Assembly: GCA_964434385.1 (NCBI GenBank)
Contig: CAYSUW010000019.1
Span: 1-21,527 of the forward strand
Length of the DNA: 21,527 bases
Origin: GCA-002700125 sp964434385
GTDB lineage: Bacteria > Chloroflexota > Dehalococcoidia > Lucifugimonadales > Lucifugimonadaceae
Direction of reading: 5' to 3'
The notes below the pieces were generated by a model. The model was given only the letters and a program-made list of their open reading frames with translations, had not been told where the DNA came from and did no database searches. Both the position numbers and the translations under genes were made by a program. The stretch's first letter is position 1. The number at the start of each line of letters is the position of its first letter. Shown here in pieces: positions 15,017 through 21,484 of this stretch.

Positions 15017-16447
15017 TTGAGCTTGACAGAAAACAATCAGATCAAAGAAAAACCCTTAGTTCAAAATTCTGATGAAGAATACTATATTTGGGAAAAAGAA
15101 AATAATGGTAATTCAGATAACAACAATAACTCTAGTACTAAAGAATGGGCAATTCAAACTCTTCTAAAAACTAATGATATACATGTTCCAGATTATCAAG
15201 AAGAAGTTAATCTACCTCAAGATTTAACTCAAGATACTATACGAATTTACTTGCGAGAAATCGGAAAAGTGACTCTACTAACAGCCAAAGATGAAGTAAT
15301 TTTATCTAAATCAATTGAAGAAAATTCTTTATTATTAAATCTAGAAGAAGAATTTTCCATCAAGTATCCCAATAATTCATCCCTAATGATTATAAAATCT
15401 CTATTAGAAGAAATTAATTCTTTTAAATACTTAAAAACTCCTATTCAAAACTTCATCAAGCAGGATCCAAAACTAACTTTTTCAGAATGGATCACTTCAG
15501 AAGATACCCAAAAAGCTATTGATGGCGTATTAGATTTAGAAATGCTAGATTACCTTGAAGATTCTTTAGGAGAAGAAAAAGCATCTTTAGAAGTAAAAAT
15601 TAAGAGGCTGTCTATAATTGCCAGATTAATTCCACAAGAAATTATCTTAAAAATTAAAAATATTTCTTCAAAAAATTTATCTGGGATAATAAAAAAACAC
15701 TTCAATATTATTAAAAGAAAGGGGACAAAATCTAGAAAACATCTTACAGAAGCAAATCTTAGACTAGTTGTTAGTGTAGCCAGAAAACATCTCAATAAAG
15801 GTTTGAGCATGCTAGATCTTATACAAGAAGGGAATATTGGGTTATTAAGAGCAATCGAAAAGTTTGACTATAGAAAAGGTTATAAATTCAGTACTTATGC
15901 TACATGGTGGATCAAACAAGGTATCACCAGGGCCCTAGCTGATCAATCTAGAACCATCAGAATCCCAGTACATCTAGTTGAAACTCTTAATAAAACTATG
16001 AGAGCTAGAAGACAACTAATGCAGGAATTAAATAAAGAACCTTCTATAGAACAATTAGCTGAAAAAACAGGATTTACAATAAAGAAAATATCTGAAATCT
16101 TAAAAATATCTCAGAGCCCTGTTTCTCTTGCTTCTACATTAGGAGAAGAATCAGAAACTAAGTTAGGAGACATTATTGAGGATAAAAACACTCCTTATCC
16201 TCAGGATTTAATAGTAAATAAGTCTAAAAGAGGATACATAGAAGAATTTCTAGGTTCATTATCAGGAAGAGAAAAATTAGTTTTGGAACTCAGATTCGGA
16301 ATTACTGATGGGAGAGGAAGAACATTAGAAGAAATTGGAAGAATGCTTGGTTTAACTAGAGAAAGAATTAGACAAATAGAAAGAAAAGCTCTTGAGAAAT
16401 TAAGAGGAATGGATACTATTGGTCATCTCAAAGAACTGATATCTTAA
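15017..16447 (+). CDS. rpoD: Primary-type RNA polymerase sigma factor (sigma-70, 476 aa)
   Basis: All conserved regions of a group 1/2 sigma-70 are present: 1.2 at about 72-105 (TIRIYLREIGKVTLLT), 2.1-2.4 at 241-312 (ANLRLVVSVARKHLNKG, DLIQEGNIGLLRAIEKFDYRKG, FSTYATWWIKQGITRA), 3 at 313-395, and 4 at 408-470 with the -35 helix-turn-helix TLEEIGRMLGLTRERIRQIE. It directs RNA polymerase to housekeeping promoters. The acidic N-terminus is short, without a clear region 1.1. An unusual segment of about 135 residues lies between 1.2 and 2.1, longer than in sigmas without the nonconserved region. Start TTG at 15017 follows AGAGGAAC in the Shine-Dalgarno position; there is no suitable ATG upstream. 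It may be RpoD or a close group 2 paralogue, which cannot be separated from one gene. Confidence 0.88.
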   Translation: MSLTENNQIKEKPLVQNSDEEYYIWEKENNGNSDNNNNSSTKEWAIQTLLKTNDIHVPDYQEEVNLPQDLTQDTIRIYLREIGKVTLLTAKDEVILSKSIEENSLLLNLEEEFSIKYPNNSSLMIIKSLLEEINSFKYLKTPIQNFIKQDPKLTFSEWITSEDTQKAIDGVLDLEMLDYLEDSLGEEKASLEVKIKRLSIIARLIPQEIILKIKNISSKNLSGIIKKHFNIIKRKGTKSRKHLTEANLRLVVSVARKHLNKGLSMLDLIQEGNIGLLRAIEKFDYRKGYKFSTYATWWIKQGITRALADQSRTIRIPVHLVETLNKTMRARRQLMQELNKEPSIEQLAEKTGFTIKKISEILKISQSPVSLASTLGEESETKLGDIIEDKNTPYPQDLIVNKSKRGYIEEFLGSLSGREKLVLELRFGITDGRGRTLEEIGRMLGLTRERIRQIERKALEKLRGMDTIGHLKELIS

Positions 16448-16475
16448 TTCCTAAATCTTTAGCTCTTTTTATTAA

Positions 16476-17081
16476 TTAAGGCAACTTAGCTAGAAGCTCA
16501 TCAATAATTTTATTCATTGCAGACCTATCTTCTTCTGGCAGAGGCTCAATCATTATTACTAAGTTCCCATGAATCCTAAATTCGATAAACATTGGTTCTC
16601 TTCTTACGCAACCATCCCTAACACTGCCTGTTCCCATCTCAATATCCGATCCTTTAAAGGAGGTTTTATTGAGAAAGAGTATTTCTCCCATACCAATACT
16701 TGGAGATAGCTTATAAGGATTTCCTCCGTATGCATCTCCTCTACACTTAGTTTTCTCAACTTTGGGGCCATGAGCAATATTTTTTTCTACAACTTCAATA
16801 AGTTCAGTTTGTTCTTCTGCCACCTTCTGTCCTAATGTTCTTGCATTTTCAATAGATTCGTATCTAATAATTGCCACTTCTCTCCCTTTCCAGAATCCCC
16901 ATTTCGCATCTGTTGCTTCAGGGAATTCTGTTACGAAATCATTCTTCATTAAGTTTTTTATGCCCATTTTTGAAGCATCATTCATTGTATATATGGTATC
17001 AATTTGAAGAGGTTCGTCAGAAGAATTTGAACACGACAAAACTAAAAGAAAAATTAATATCAAACTTAAAGAAATTCTCAT
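16476..17081 (-). CDS. Small secreted lipoprotein, family A, longer member (201 aa)
   Basis: Signal peptide (1-16, MRISLSLILIFLLVLS) with lipobox V-L-S-C and lipidated Cys17. The globular part matches the lipoprotein at 240-692 in order: IYTMND near 30, FPEATDAKWGFWKGREVAIIRYES near 53-77, ENARTLGQKVAEEQTE, then GNLVIMIEPL and a closing helix. The extra 50 residues sit in the middle (TKCRGDAYGGNPYKLSPSIG to SVRDGCVRREP) and include two cysteines that could pair. Role unknown; an envelope-exposed binding protein is plausible. No Shine-Dalgarno is seen before the ATG at 17081-17079. It converges with the sigma factor gene across 28 nt; a loose CTTAATT/AATTAAG dyad (16443-16449 and 16474-16480) covers both stops. 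Confidence 0.8.
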   Translation of the reverse strand: MRISLSLILIFLLVLSCSNSSDEPLQIDTIYTMNDASKMGIKNLMKNDFVTEFPEATDAKWGFWKGREVAIIRYESIENARTLGQKVAEEQTELIEVVEKNIAHGPKVEKTKCRGDAYGGNPYKLSPSIGMGEILFLNKTSFKGSDIEMGTGSVRDGCVRREPMFIEFRIHGNLVIMIEPLPEEDRSAMNKIIDELLAKLP

Positions 17082-17172
17082 AAGTTCAAATTAACAGATG
17101 AAAATCTTTAATACAATTATGTCCACCAATTTAAAATTACGGATATTCAAAAAATTCTGATAATGTAAAATT

Positions 17173-17355
17173 ATGAATCAGGTCAATATCTTAAACAGTT
17201 ATTTAGGTAATTACAGAAGATACCTCTTGATAATACTTAATATAGTGTTATCCATATTCATTATTTTAGAGATAATGATTTGGAATCAAGTAAATGGCAT
17301 TTTATCTGCAGATGAATATCGAGAAATAAGAGATGAATATGTAAAAAAAATCTAA
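17173..17355 (+). CDS. Possible single-pass membrane peptide (60 aa)
   Basis: A 60-codon frame with a polar N-terminus (YLGNYRR), one hydrophobic helix (about 17-38) and an acidic-basic tail (SADEYREIRDEYVKKI). Arg-Arg just ahead of the helix predicts an inside N-terminus. GATAAT at 17159-17164 lies 8 nt before the ATG, compatible with a leaderless transcript; no Shine-Dalgarno. No family recognised. The gene lies between the lipoprotein and the metal module; nothing ties it to either. It may be non-coding, but amphipathic layout and position favour a small gene. Confidence 0.4.
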   Translation: MNQVNILNSYLGNYRRYLLIILNIVLSIFIILEIMIWNQVNGILSADEYREIRDEYVKKI

Positions 17356-17510
17356 ATGCCACTCATTGTAATAAGTATGGGTAAATAGTATCTCAGTTCA
17401 AAATGAATCTAGAAAATAAAAAATGAGTGATTAAACTTCTGACCTAACTATATTTATAGAATTTGTAAATTTTCTAGTAATAAAAGCAATTACAAATATC
17501 ATTTTTGATA
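17356..17510. other. Intergenic stretch with no gene seen
   Basis: 155 bp of AT-rich DNA between the membrane peptide and the His/Asp lipoprotein. Short inverted repeats occur (CACTCATT at 17360-17367 with AATGAGTG at 17422-17429; ATTTGTAA at 17461-17468 with TTACAAAT at 17490-17497), but neither is followed by a T tract. The second may mark the 3' end of the metal module transcript. Confidence 0.3.
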
Positions 17511-17633
17511 CTAGTCATCATGGTCATCGTGATCGTCATGGATTGCTGAATCATTTTCAAGAGACTCTTCAAAGAATTCACATGATACTAATGATAATGA
17601 TAATAACGTAATTAAAATAAAAAACTTTTTCAT
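17511..17633 (-). CDS. Tiny metal-binding lipoprotein with His-Asp-Asp tail (40 aa)
   Basis: Reading the minus strand from ATG at 17633-17631 to TAG at 17513-17511 gives a complete small lipoprotein: Lys-Lys, a hydrophobic stretch, lipobox L-V-S-C with Cys18, an acidic linker (EFFEESLEND), and a C-terminus of three His-Asp-Asp units (HDDHDDHDD, residues 32-40). The Shine-Dalgarno AGAGGA lies 4 nt ahead of the ATG. Mature length would be only 23 residues, essentially a lipid anchor carrying a metal-binding tail outside the membrane. The gene starts 19 nt after the ZIP stop at 17653, on the same strand, so they are probably cotranscribed under the Fur-type operator. The His/Asp tail echoes the His/Asp repeats at the end of the ZIP protein. 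Inferred role: collecting Zn or another divalent metal for the permease. Its small size makes it easy to miss in automatic annotation. Confidence 0.75.
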   Translation of the reverse strand: MKKFFILITLLSLSLVSCEFFEESLENDSAIHDDHDDHDD

Positions 17634-17652
17634 AATTTCCTCTCAATAATTT

Positions 17653-18692
17653 TTAGTGCCCATGGTTACCCTGGTCATCTTTATGTTCTTCGTGCCCATG
17701 GTTATCATGGTCATTTTTATGTTCTTCNNNNNNNNNNNNNNNNNNNNNNNNNNNNNNNNNNNNNNNNNNNNNNNNNNNNNNNNNNNNNNNNNNNNNNNNN
17801 NNNNNNNNNNNNNNNNNNNNNNNNNNNGGTCATCTTTATGTTCTTCGTGCCCATGGTTATCATGGTCATTTTTATGTTCTTCTTGCCCATGGTTATCATG
17901 GTCATTTTTATGTTCTTCTTGCCCATGGTCATGTCCAACATCAATATACTGGTGGGCTACTGAAGAAACTGTAGCTCCAAATACTAGACCTACAATTAAA
18001 AATAAAGTTTGTAACCCATACCTTGTCTTCTCAGACGAATGAATTGTAGGTACGATGTCACTCAAAGCTATATAGATAAAGAATCCAGCAATAACTCCAT
18101 AAACATAACCTAATTGTAGACCTGAAGATTCACCAATAGTAAAAGCTAAAATTGCTCCAAATAATAGTGTAAATGATGAGACAATATTTCTTACTATAGT
18201 CTGCCTTACACTAAAACCACTTCTTAATTGAACTCCAAATTCTCCAACCTCTAAAGGAACATCATGAGCAATTAATGCAACTGTAGCAACAATACCTGTT
18301 GCTGGACTTACTAAAAATGCAGCTCCCAAGGCTATTCCATCTACAAAGTTATGAAAAACATCTCCAATTATAAATAACCATCCTTGACTAGGATTCTTCT
18401 TCTCAACAAGATCTTCTTCATGATGATGATGAAAACTAGTAAAACCTTTTTCAATAAGAAAAAACACCACTATTGCAATAAGTGTGGCATTCAATATTGA
18501 TGTTCCCCCAATAATTATACCTTCAGGGATTAAGTCTCTTAAGGCTGCAACTAGTAAAACACCAGCAGCGAATGGTGTCCCATATTTTATTAAAATATTA
18601 GCAAGAGACTTATTTATTAAAAGTAATAGTGCAACTGATAATGAAAGCAATCCACACGCTGTGGCCGCAATTATGACTAAAATTAAATCCAT
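17653..18692 (-). CDS. ZIP family metal transporter with His-rich C-terminal repeats
   Basis: ZIP permeases import Zn, Fe or Mn. About eight hydrophobic segments occur, with the signature metal sites His114-Asn115-x-x-Asp118-Gly119 (HNFVDGIALG) and His143-Asp144-x-Pro146-x-Glu148 (AHDVPLEVGEFG). A His-rich loop (FHHHHEED, 87-93) links helices 3 and 4. After residue 250 the C-terminus is a hydrophilic tail of 12-residue repeats (EEHKNDHDNHGQ type). A run of 100 Ns interrupts the tail; the correct frame beyond it reads EEHKNDHDNHGHEEHK, then DDQGNHGH and TAA at 17655-17653. If the Ns and the duplicated 55 nt are removed the frame is continuous, giving about 294 residues. Start ATG at 18692-18690 follows a weak AAGG. 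It diverges from the Fur-family gene across a Fur-type operator and precedes the His/Asp lipoprotein. Confidence 0.88.
17656..17935 (-). repeat. 36-bp tandem repeats encoding a 12-residue His-rich motif
   Basis: The unit CCCATGGTTATCATGGTCAT plus TTTTATGTTCTTCNTG (plus strand) occurs at least four times around the gap, with small variants (ACC/ATC, ATCTTT/ATTTTT, CGTG/CTTG). Each copy encodes a Glu-Glu-His-Lys-Asn-Asp-His-Asp-Asn-His-Gly-x block. Period is a multiple of three, so copy-number changes keep frame. Confidence 0.85.
17728..17827. other. Assembly gap of exactly 100 Ns
   Basis: One hundred Ns, the conventional placeholder length. The 55 bases before it (17673-17727) are identical to the 55 after it (17828-17882), so the two contig ends overlap and the gap may be fictitious. 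Confidence 0.9.
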
Positions 18693-18714
18693 AAAATACC
18701 TTATAATATATATT

Positions 18715-18733
18715 TGAGAATGATTCTCATTCT
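18715..18733. promoter_or_regulatory. Fur-type operator between ZIP and fur-family genes
   Basis: TGAGAAT-G-ATTCTCA at 18715-18729 is a perfect 7-1-7 palindrome of the TGAxAATxATTxTCA class bound by Fur-family repressors. A second dyad overlaps it: AGAATGA (18717-18723) and TCATTCT (18727-18733), as in classical Fur boxes that take two dimers. It lies 23 nt upstream of the ZIP ATG, over the expected promoter of that gene, and 54 nt upstream of the regulator ATG. The natural reading is repression of the uptake genes by the metal-loaded regulator encoded next door, perhaps with autoregulation. Confidence 0.85.
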
Positions 18734-18774
18734 TAAATTATATTTAATATTTTTATTATGTCAATTCATTTAGG

Positions 18775-18780
18775 TATAAT
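18775..18780 (+). promoter_or_regulatory. -10 element of the Fur-family gene; probable leaderless start
   Basis: A perfect TATAAT ends 6 nt before the ATG at 18787, so transcription would begin at or next to the A of the start codon. No Shine-Dalgarno fits in between. The -35 position (18752-18757, TTTATT) is weak. Confidence 0.5.
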
Positions 18781-18786
18781 AACTAG

Positions 18787-19233
18787 ATGACAAAAAATAA
18801 AATAAATTTGAGAGATAAGAGTAGGCAAATACTTTTAAATAATAATATTCCTGTTACTAAACCTAGAATCCTTGTTTTAGAAATCTTGTTGAAGAATAAA
18901 GGACCACTTAAAGTTGAAGAAGTTATAAAGCTTTCAAAAGGCAAACTAGCAGTATCATCTTTATATAGAATTATTAATAATTTAAAAAAAATTAATCTTA
19001 TAAACGAATTCCAAACATTAGAAAACACAAAAGTAATTGAGCTTGCTACCCTACAAGAAGAACATCATCATCATATTTTCTGCAAATCTTGCAGTTCAGT
19101 ATATGATTTCGAAGTAAATAACAGTTTAGAGAGAGATTTAGAAAAAGAAATAAGAAAAATAGAATCAAAATATGAAATTTCGGTATTATCGCATTCCCTA
19201 GAACTTCTTGGAATCTGCAATAAATGTAAGTAA
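18787..19233 (+). CDS. Fur-family metalloregulator (Fur/Zur type, 148 aa)
   Basis: Metal-dependent DNA-binding repressor. An N-terminal winged helix covers 1-85, with recognition helix AVSSLYRIINNLKKINL at 55-71. The dimerisation domain carries the histidine cluster HHHHIFCKSC (His93-96) for regulatory metal, and the two CxxC pairs Cys99/Cys102 and Cys144/Cys147 that hold structural zinc; His136 in the SHSLELLGIC segment is another expected ligand. Fur, Zur, PerR and Mur share this layout and cannot be told apart by eye; adjacency to a ZIP permease and His-rich partners makes zinc (Zur) the best guess, while the palindrome looks like a Fur box. Divergent from the ZIP gene over 94 nt containing that operator. 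Confidence 0.88.
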   Translation: MTKNKINLRDKSRQILLNNNIPVTKPRILVLEILLKNKGPLKVEEVIKLSKGKLAVSSLYRIINNLKKINLINEFQTLENTKVIELATLQEEHHHHIFCKSCSSVYDFEVNNSLERDLEKEIRKIESKYEISVLSHSLELLGICNKCK

Positions 19234-19312
19234 TAGATATAAATAATGTTCAGTTTTTTACTATTGCATATATTTATGAAAGTTGAACAATTTGTTATAT
19301 AGTTTGTTGATC

Positions 19313-19981
19313 ATGCCCTTACACAAAAACGAAAGGAATCTATACTTTATTAGGCACGGAGAGTCAGAATCTAATGTACTCCCGGAACTTGCTGCTGGTG
19401 ATAATTACGATGCTCCTTTAACAAAACTTGGAGAAAGACAAGCAAAGGCACTTGGAGAAAGATTGAAAGAAGAAAAAATTCAATTTAATTTTGTGTTTAC
19501 TTCTCAGTTAGTAAGAGCTACAAAAACAGCCAAAATAATGCTAAAACATTCTAACAATAATATTGAGTTTACAAAAAAGTCTGAAAAATTAAATGAACTG
19601 GAAATCCCTAGATGGAGAGGAAAAAAAAGAAGAAAAATTCTAACTGCGGAAGTAGAAGCTTCTTGGGGTAAAAATGGCAAATTTTACTCTCCGGGAGACG
19701 GGGAATCAGAATACGAAGTACAAAAAAGATTCTCATCACTAATTGATGAAGAAATAATTTTTAATGATAAGATTTCCAAGATTAACTCTAACTTGAATAT
19801 TGCAATAGTTGCTCACGGGAATGCATTTAGATGTTTTTTCCAGCATCTTTTAGAGTTTGATCAAAGCTTTATTAAAAAGATGCAAATAGATAATACTTCA
19901 ATTTCCGAATTCAGATTTGATTCAAACGGCTGGAATCTAATAAGATTGAATGATTCAAGCCATCTAAAAAAATTATCTTAG
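19313..19981 (+). CDS. Histidine phosphatase (phosphoglycerate mutase-like), 222 aa
   Basis: Branch 1 histidine phosphatase fold. The catalytic motif is FIRHGESESN, with the phosphorylated His and its Arg; APLTKLGERQAKALG and the second Arg (SQLVRATKTA) follow; NELEIPRW supplies the acid, and AHGNAFRCF the second His. Known members dephosphorylate small metabolites or act as cofactor-dependent phosphoglycerate mutase; the 222-residue length and the insert RGKKRRKILTAEVEASWGKNG do not decide between them. A TTG-initiated longer form starting at 19283 is open, but it has no ribosome site and adds a non-family hydrophobic end. TATAGT at 19298-19303 is 9 nt ahead of the ATG and suits a very short leader. 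Followed after 50 nt by the ceramidase-fold gene, which has its own ribosome site. Confidence 0.82.
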   Translation: MPLHKNERNLYFIRHGESESNVLPELAAGDNYDAPLTKLGERQAKALGERLKEEKIQFNFVFTSQLVRATKTAKIMLKHSNNNIEFTKKSEKLNELEIPRWRGKKRRKILTAEVEASWGKNGKFYSPGDGESEYEVQKRFSSLIDEEIIFNDKISKINSNLNIAIVAHGNAFRCFFQHLLEFDQSFIKKMQIDNTSISEFRFDSNGWNLIRLNDSSHLKKLS

Positions 19982-20031
19982 CACTCTTAGAAGAACCACC
20001 TATACATATATAACATCATCAAGGAGAAAAT

Positions 20032-21429
20032 ATGTTAATAGTAGGAACATCTAGAGTAGATATAACTCCACCTATTGGAATGCCGCATGCGAACTGGGGC
20101 TCGTCTATCCATCAAGTTGCAGAAGGAATAGATATGCCCATGTATTGTTATGTGATGTATCTAGAGAGCGAATCATCAAAAAATAAAGTAGTTATACTTG
20201 ATTTTGACTTATGTAGTATGAGTGAAGAGATTGATAGTATGGTTAGAGATGCAGTGATCTCTAGCTTAGATATTCCTAAAGAGAACATTAGAGTATGCCT
20301 GAGCCATACCCATGCAGGTCCTCCATATGGTAAAGATAATTTAAATGGTGCTGGGTGGATTACAGAAGGAGTTGAACTTATTAATCCATATTATGACTCT
20401 TTTCCTGAGAAAATTTCTAAAGCTATAGATGAAGCTATAAATTCAGTAGTAGATTGTAACGTTTCATATGGAAATGGTAGGTCAGATATCAATATTAATA
20501 GAAGACCTGCCGATAAGAGCGGAACTCTCTTTACAGGAAGGAATTGGGATGGGCCCGTAGATCACTCAGTAGATGTAATAGGTTTTGATGATGTTGATGG
20601 TGCTCCAGTCGCAACAATAGTAGGATTTGCTTGCCATCCACATATATTAGGTCCAGATAATAGATTAATATCTCCAGATTATCCAGGTCACATGAGAAAA
20701 ACCGTAGAAGAAATCATAGGAGGAAGATGTTTATTTTTTCAAGGATATGCCGGAAATCAAGGCCCAGTCCACACATTTCTTGGTGATGTAGAAGCAGCTA
20801 GAAAAGCAGGAAAAATTTTGGGACTTGAGGCTTCAAAAGTAAGAATGTCCATAGATCCTTTTGAAAGAGAAGAAAAATTAGTAGAAATTATTCCTGCAGG
20901 TGCAGATTTAGGTATGTATGAAGATGTAATTATTAATGAACCTAATGATGACTTAATTATTAATAATAAATATATTGATCTCCCTACTTTAGATTTCCCA
21001 TCATTTGAAAAAGCTTCTGAAGTTTATGAGCTCGCACTAGAGAAATTAAAAAAAGCTAGGGAATCAGGCAACCAAGAAGAAATAAAAAAGATGGTTTCAA
21101 ATGCAAAAAGAGCTAACCATACTAGAAGAAACTCTTTAAGATCAAAGGATGGAAAAGTAAATATTTGGGTACAAACTATAAAGATAGGGGATATAGTGCT
21201 TCAAGGCATCCCTTTGGAGCCATTTATAGAGTACGGCAATAAAATTAAATCTTTGAACCCTAATAAAAAAATAGTATTGTCCGGTTATTCCAATGGATTA
21301 ACTGGCTATCTGCCTACTGCAGTGGCTTACGAAGAAGGAGGTTATGAGACAAGAAACACTCCTTTAAGCCCTGAGGCAGAAGAATTAATACTTCATATTT
21401 GTGATTCAGAAATAAAGAAACTTGATTGA
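20032..21429 (+). CDS. Neutral ceramidase N-terminal-domain hydrolase (465 aa)
   Basis: Matches the neutral/alkaline non-lysosomal ceramidase N-terminal domain: GTSRVDITPPIG at 5-16; SHTHAGP at 91-97 with zinc-ligand candidates His92 and His94; ACHPHILGPDN around His202; FQGYAGNQGP at 236-245; PLEPF with Glu396 where the family has its zinc Glu; and SGYSNGLTGYLPTAVAYEEGGYE (417-439) holding the expected Tyr. Known ceramidases are exported, roughly 650 residues or more, and have a GDxSP serine. Here there is no signal peptide, the C-terminal domain is absent, and GNQGP puts Gly at the serine. It is therefore best called a cytoplasmic zinc hydrolase of unknown substrate. A good Shine-Dalgarno (AAGGAG, 5 nt spacing) supports the ATG. 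Stop is TGA. Confidence 0.82.
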   Translation: MLIVGTSRVDITPPIGMPHANWGSSIHQVAEGIDMPMYCYVMYLESESSKNKVVILDFDLCSMSEEIDSMVRDAVISSLDIPKENIRVCLSHTHAGPPYGKDNLNGAGWITEGVELINPYYDSFPEKISKAIDEAINSVVDCNVSYGNGRSDININRRPADKSGTLFTGRNWDGPVDHSVDVIGFDDVDGAPVATIVGFACHPHILGPDNRLISPDYPGHMRKTVEEIIGGRCLFFQGYAGNQGPVHTFLGDVEAARKAGKILGLEASKVRMSIDPFEREEKLVEIIPAGADLGMYEDVIINEPNDDLIINNKYIDLPTLDFPSFEKASEVYELALEKLKKARESGNQEEIKKMVSNAKRANHTRRNSLRSKDGKVNIWVQTIKIGDIVLQGIPLEPFIEYGNKIKSLNPNKKIVLSGYSNGLTGYLPTAVAYEEGGYETRNTPLSPEAEELILHICDSEIKKLD

Positions 21430-21433
21430 ATGA

Positions 21434-21455
21434 TTCGAATCCCCTACTCTCCACA
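21434..21455 (+). other. tRNA 3'-end-like fragment
   Basis: Just after the hydrolase stop, TTCGAAT has the T-loop consensus, followed by CCCCT, a 7-nt ACTCTCC and A-CA, in the order of a T-arm 3' strand, acceptor strand and tail. The 5' strands are missing: the preceding bases are coding and do not pair. At most a relic or an integration-site-like core. Confidence 0.2.
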
Positions 21456-21484
21456 TAAATATCTGTATTAGGTAATATAAAGAT

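Noticed and set aside
16443..16480. Bidirectional terminator between the sigma factor and lipoprotein genes
   Set aside because: The 7-bp CTTAATT/AATTAAG dyad is all but one pair AT, has a 24-nt loop and no T tract; too weak to call.
17360..17429. CACTCATT/AATGAGTG inverted repeat as a regulatory RNA or element end
   Set aside because: Eight-bp arms 54 nt apart with no conserved structure between are expected by chance in this composition.
17643..17727. ZIP gene end at 17643 as read straight through the Ns
   Set aside because: The frame after the Ns (KNIKMTMITMGTKN type) is the shifted reading of the His-rich repeat; correcting the gap puts the stop at 17653-17655.
17656..17935. CRISPR-like array of 36-bp repeats
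   Set aside because: The units are head-to-tail with no unique spacers and encode an in-frame His-rich peptide continuing the ZIP gene.
21420..21455. Complete tRNA gene
   Set aside because: Only the 3' half motif is present; the bases upstream are the coding end of the hydrolase and do not form T, anticodon or D stems.
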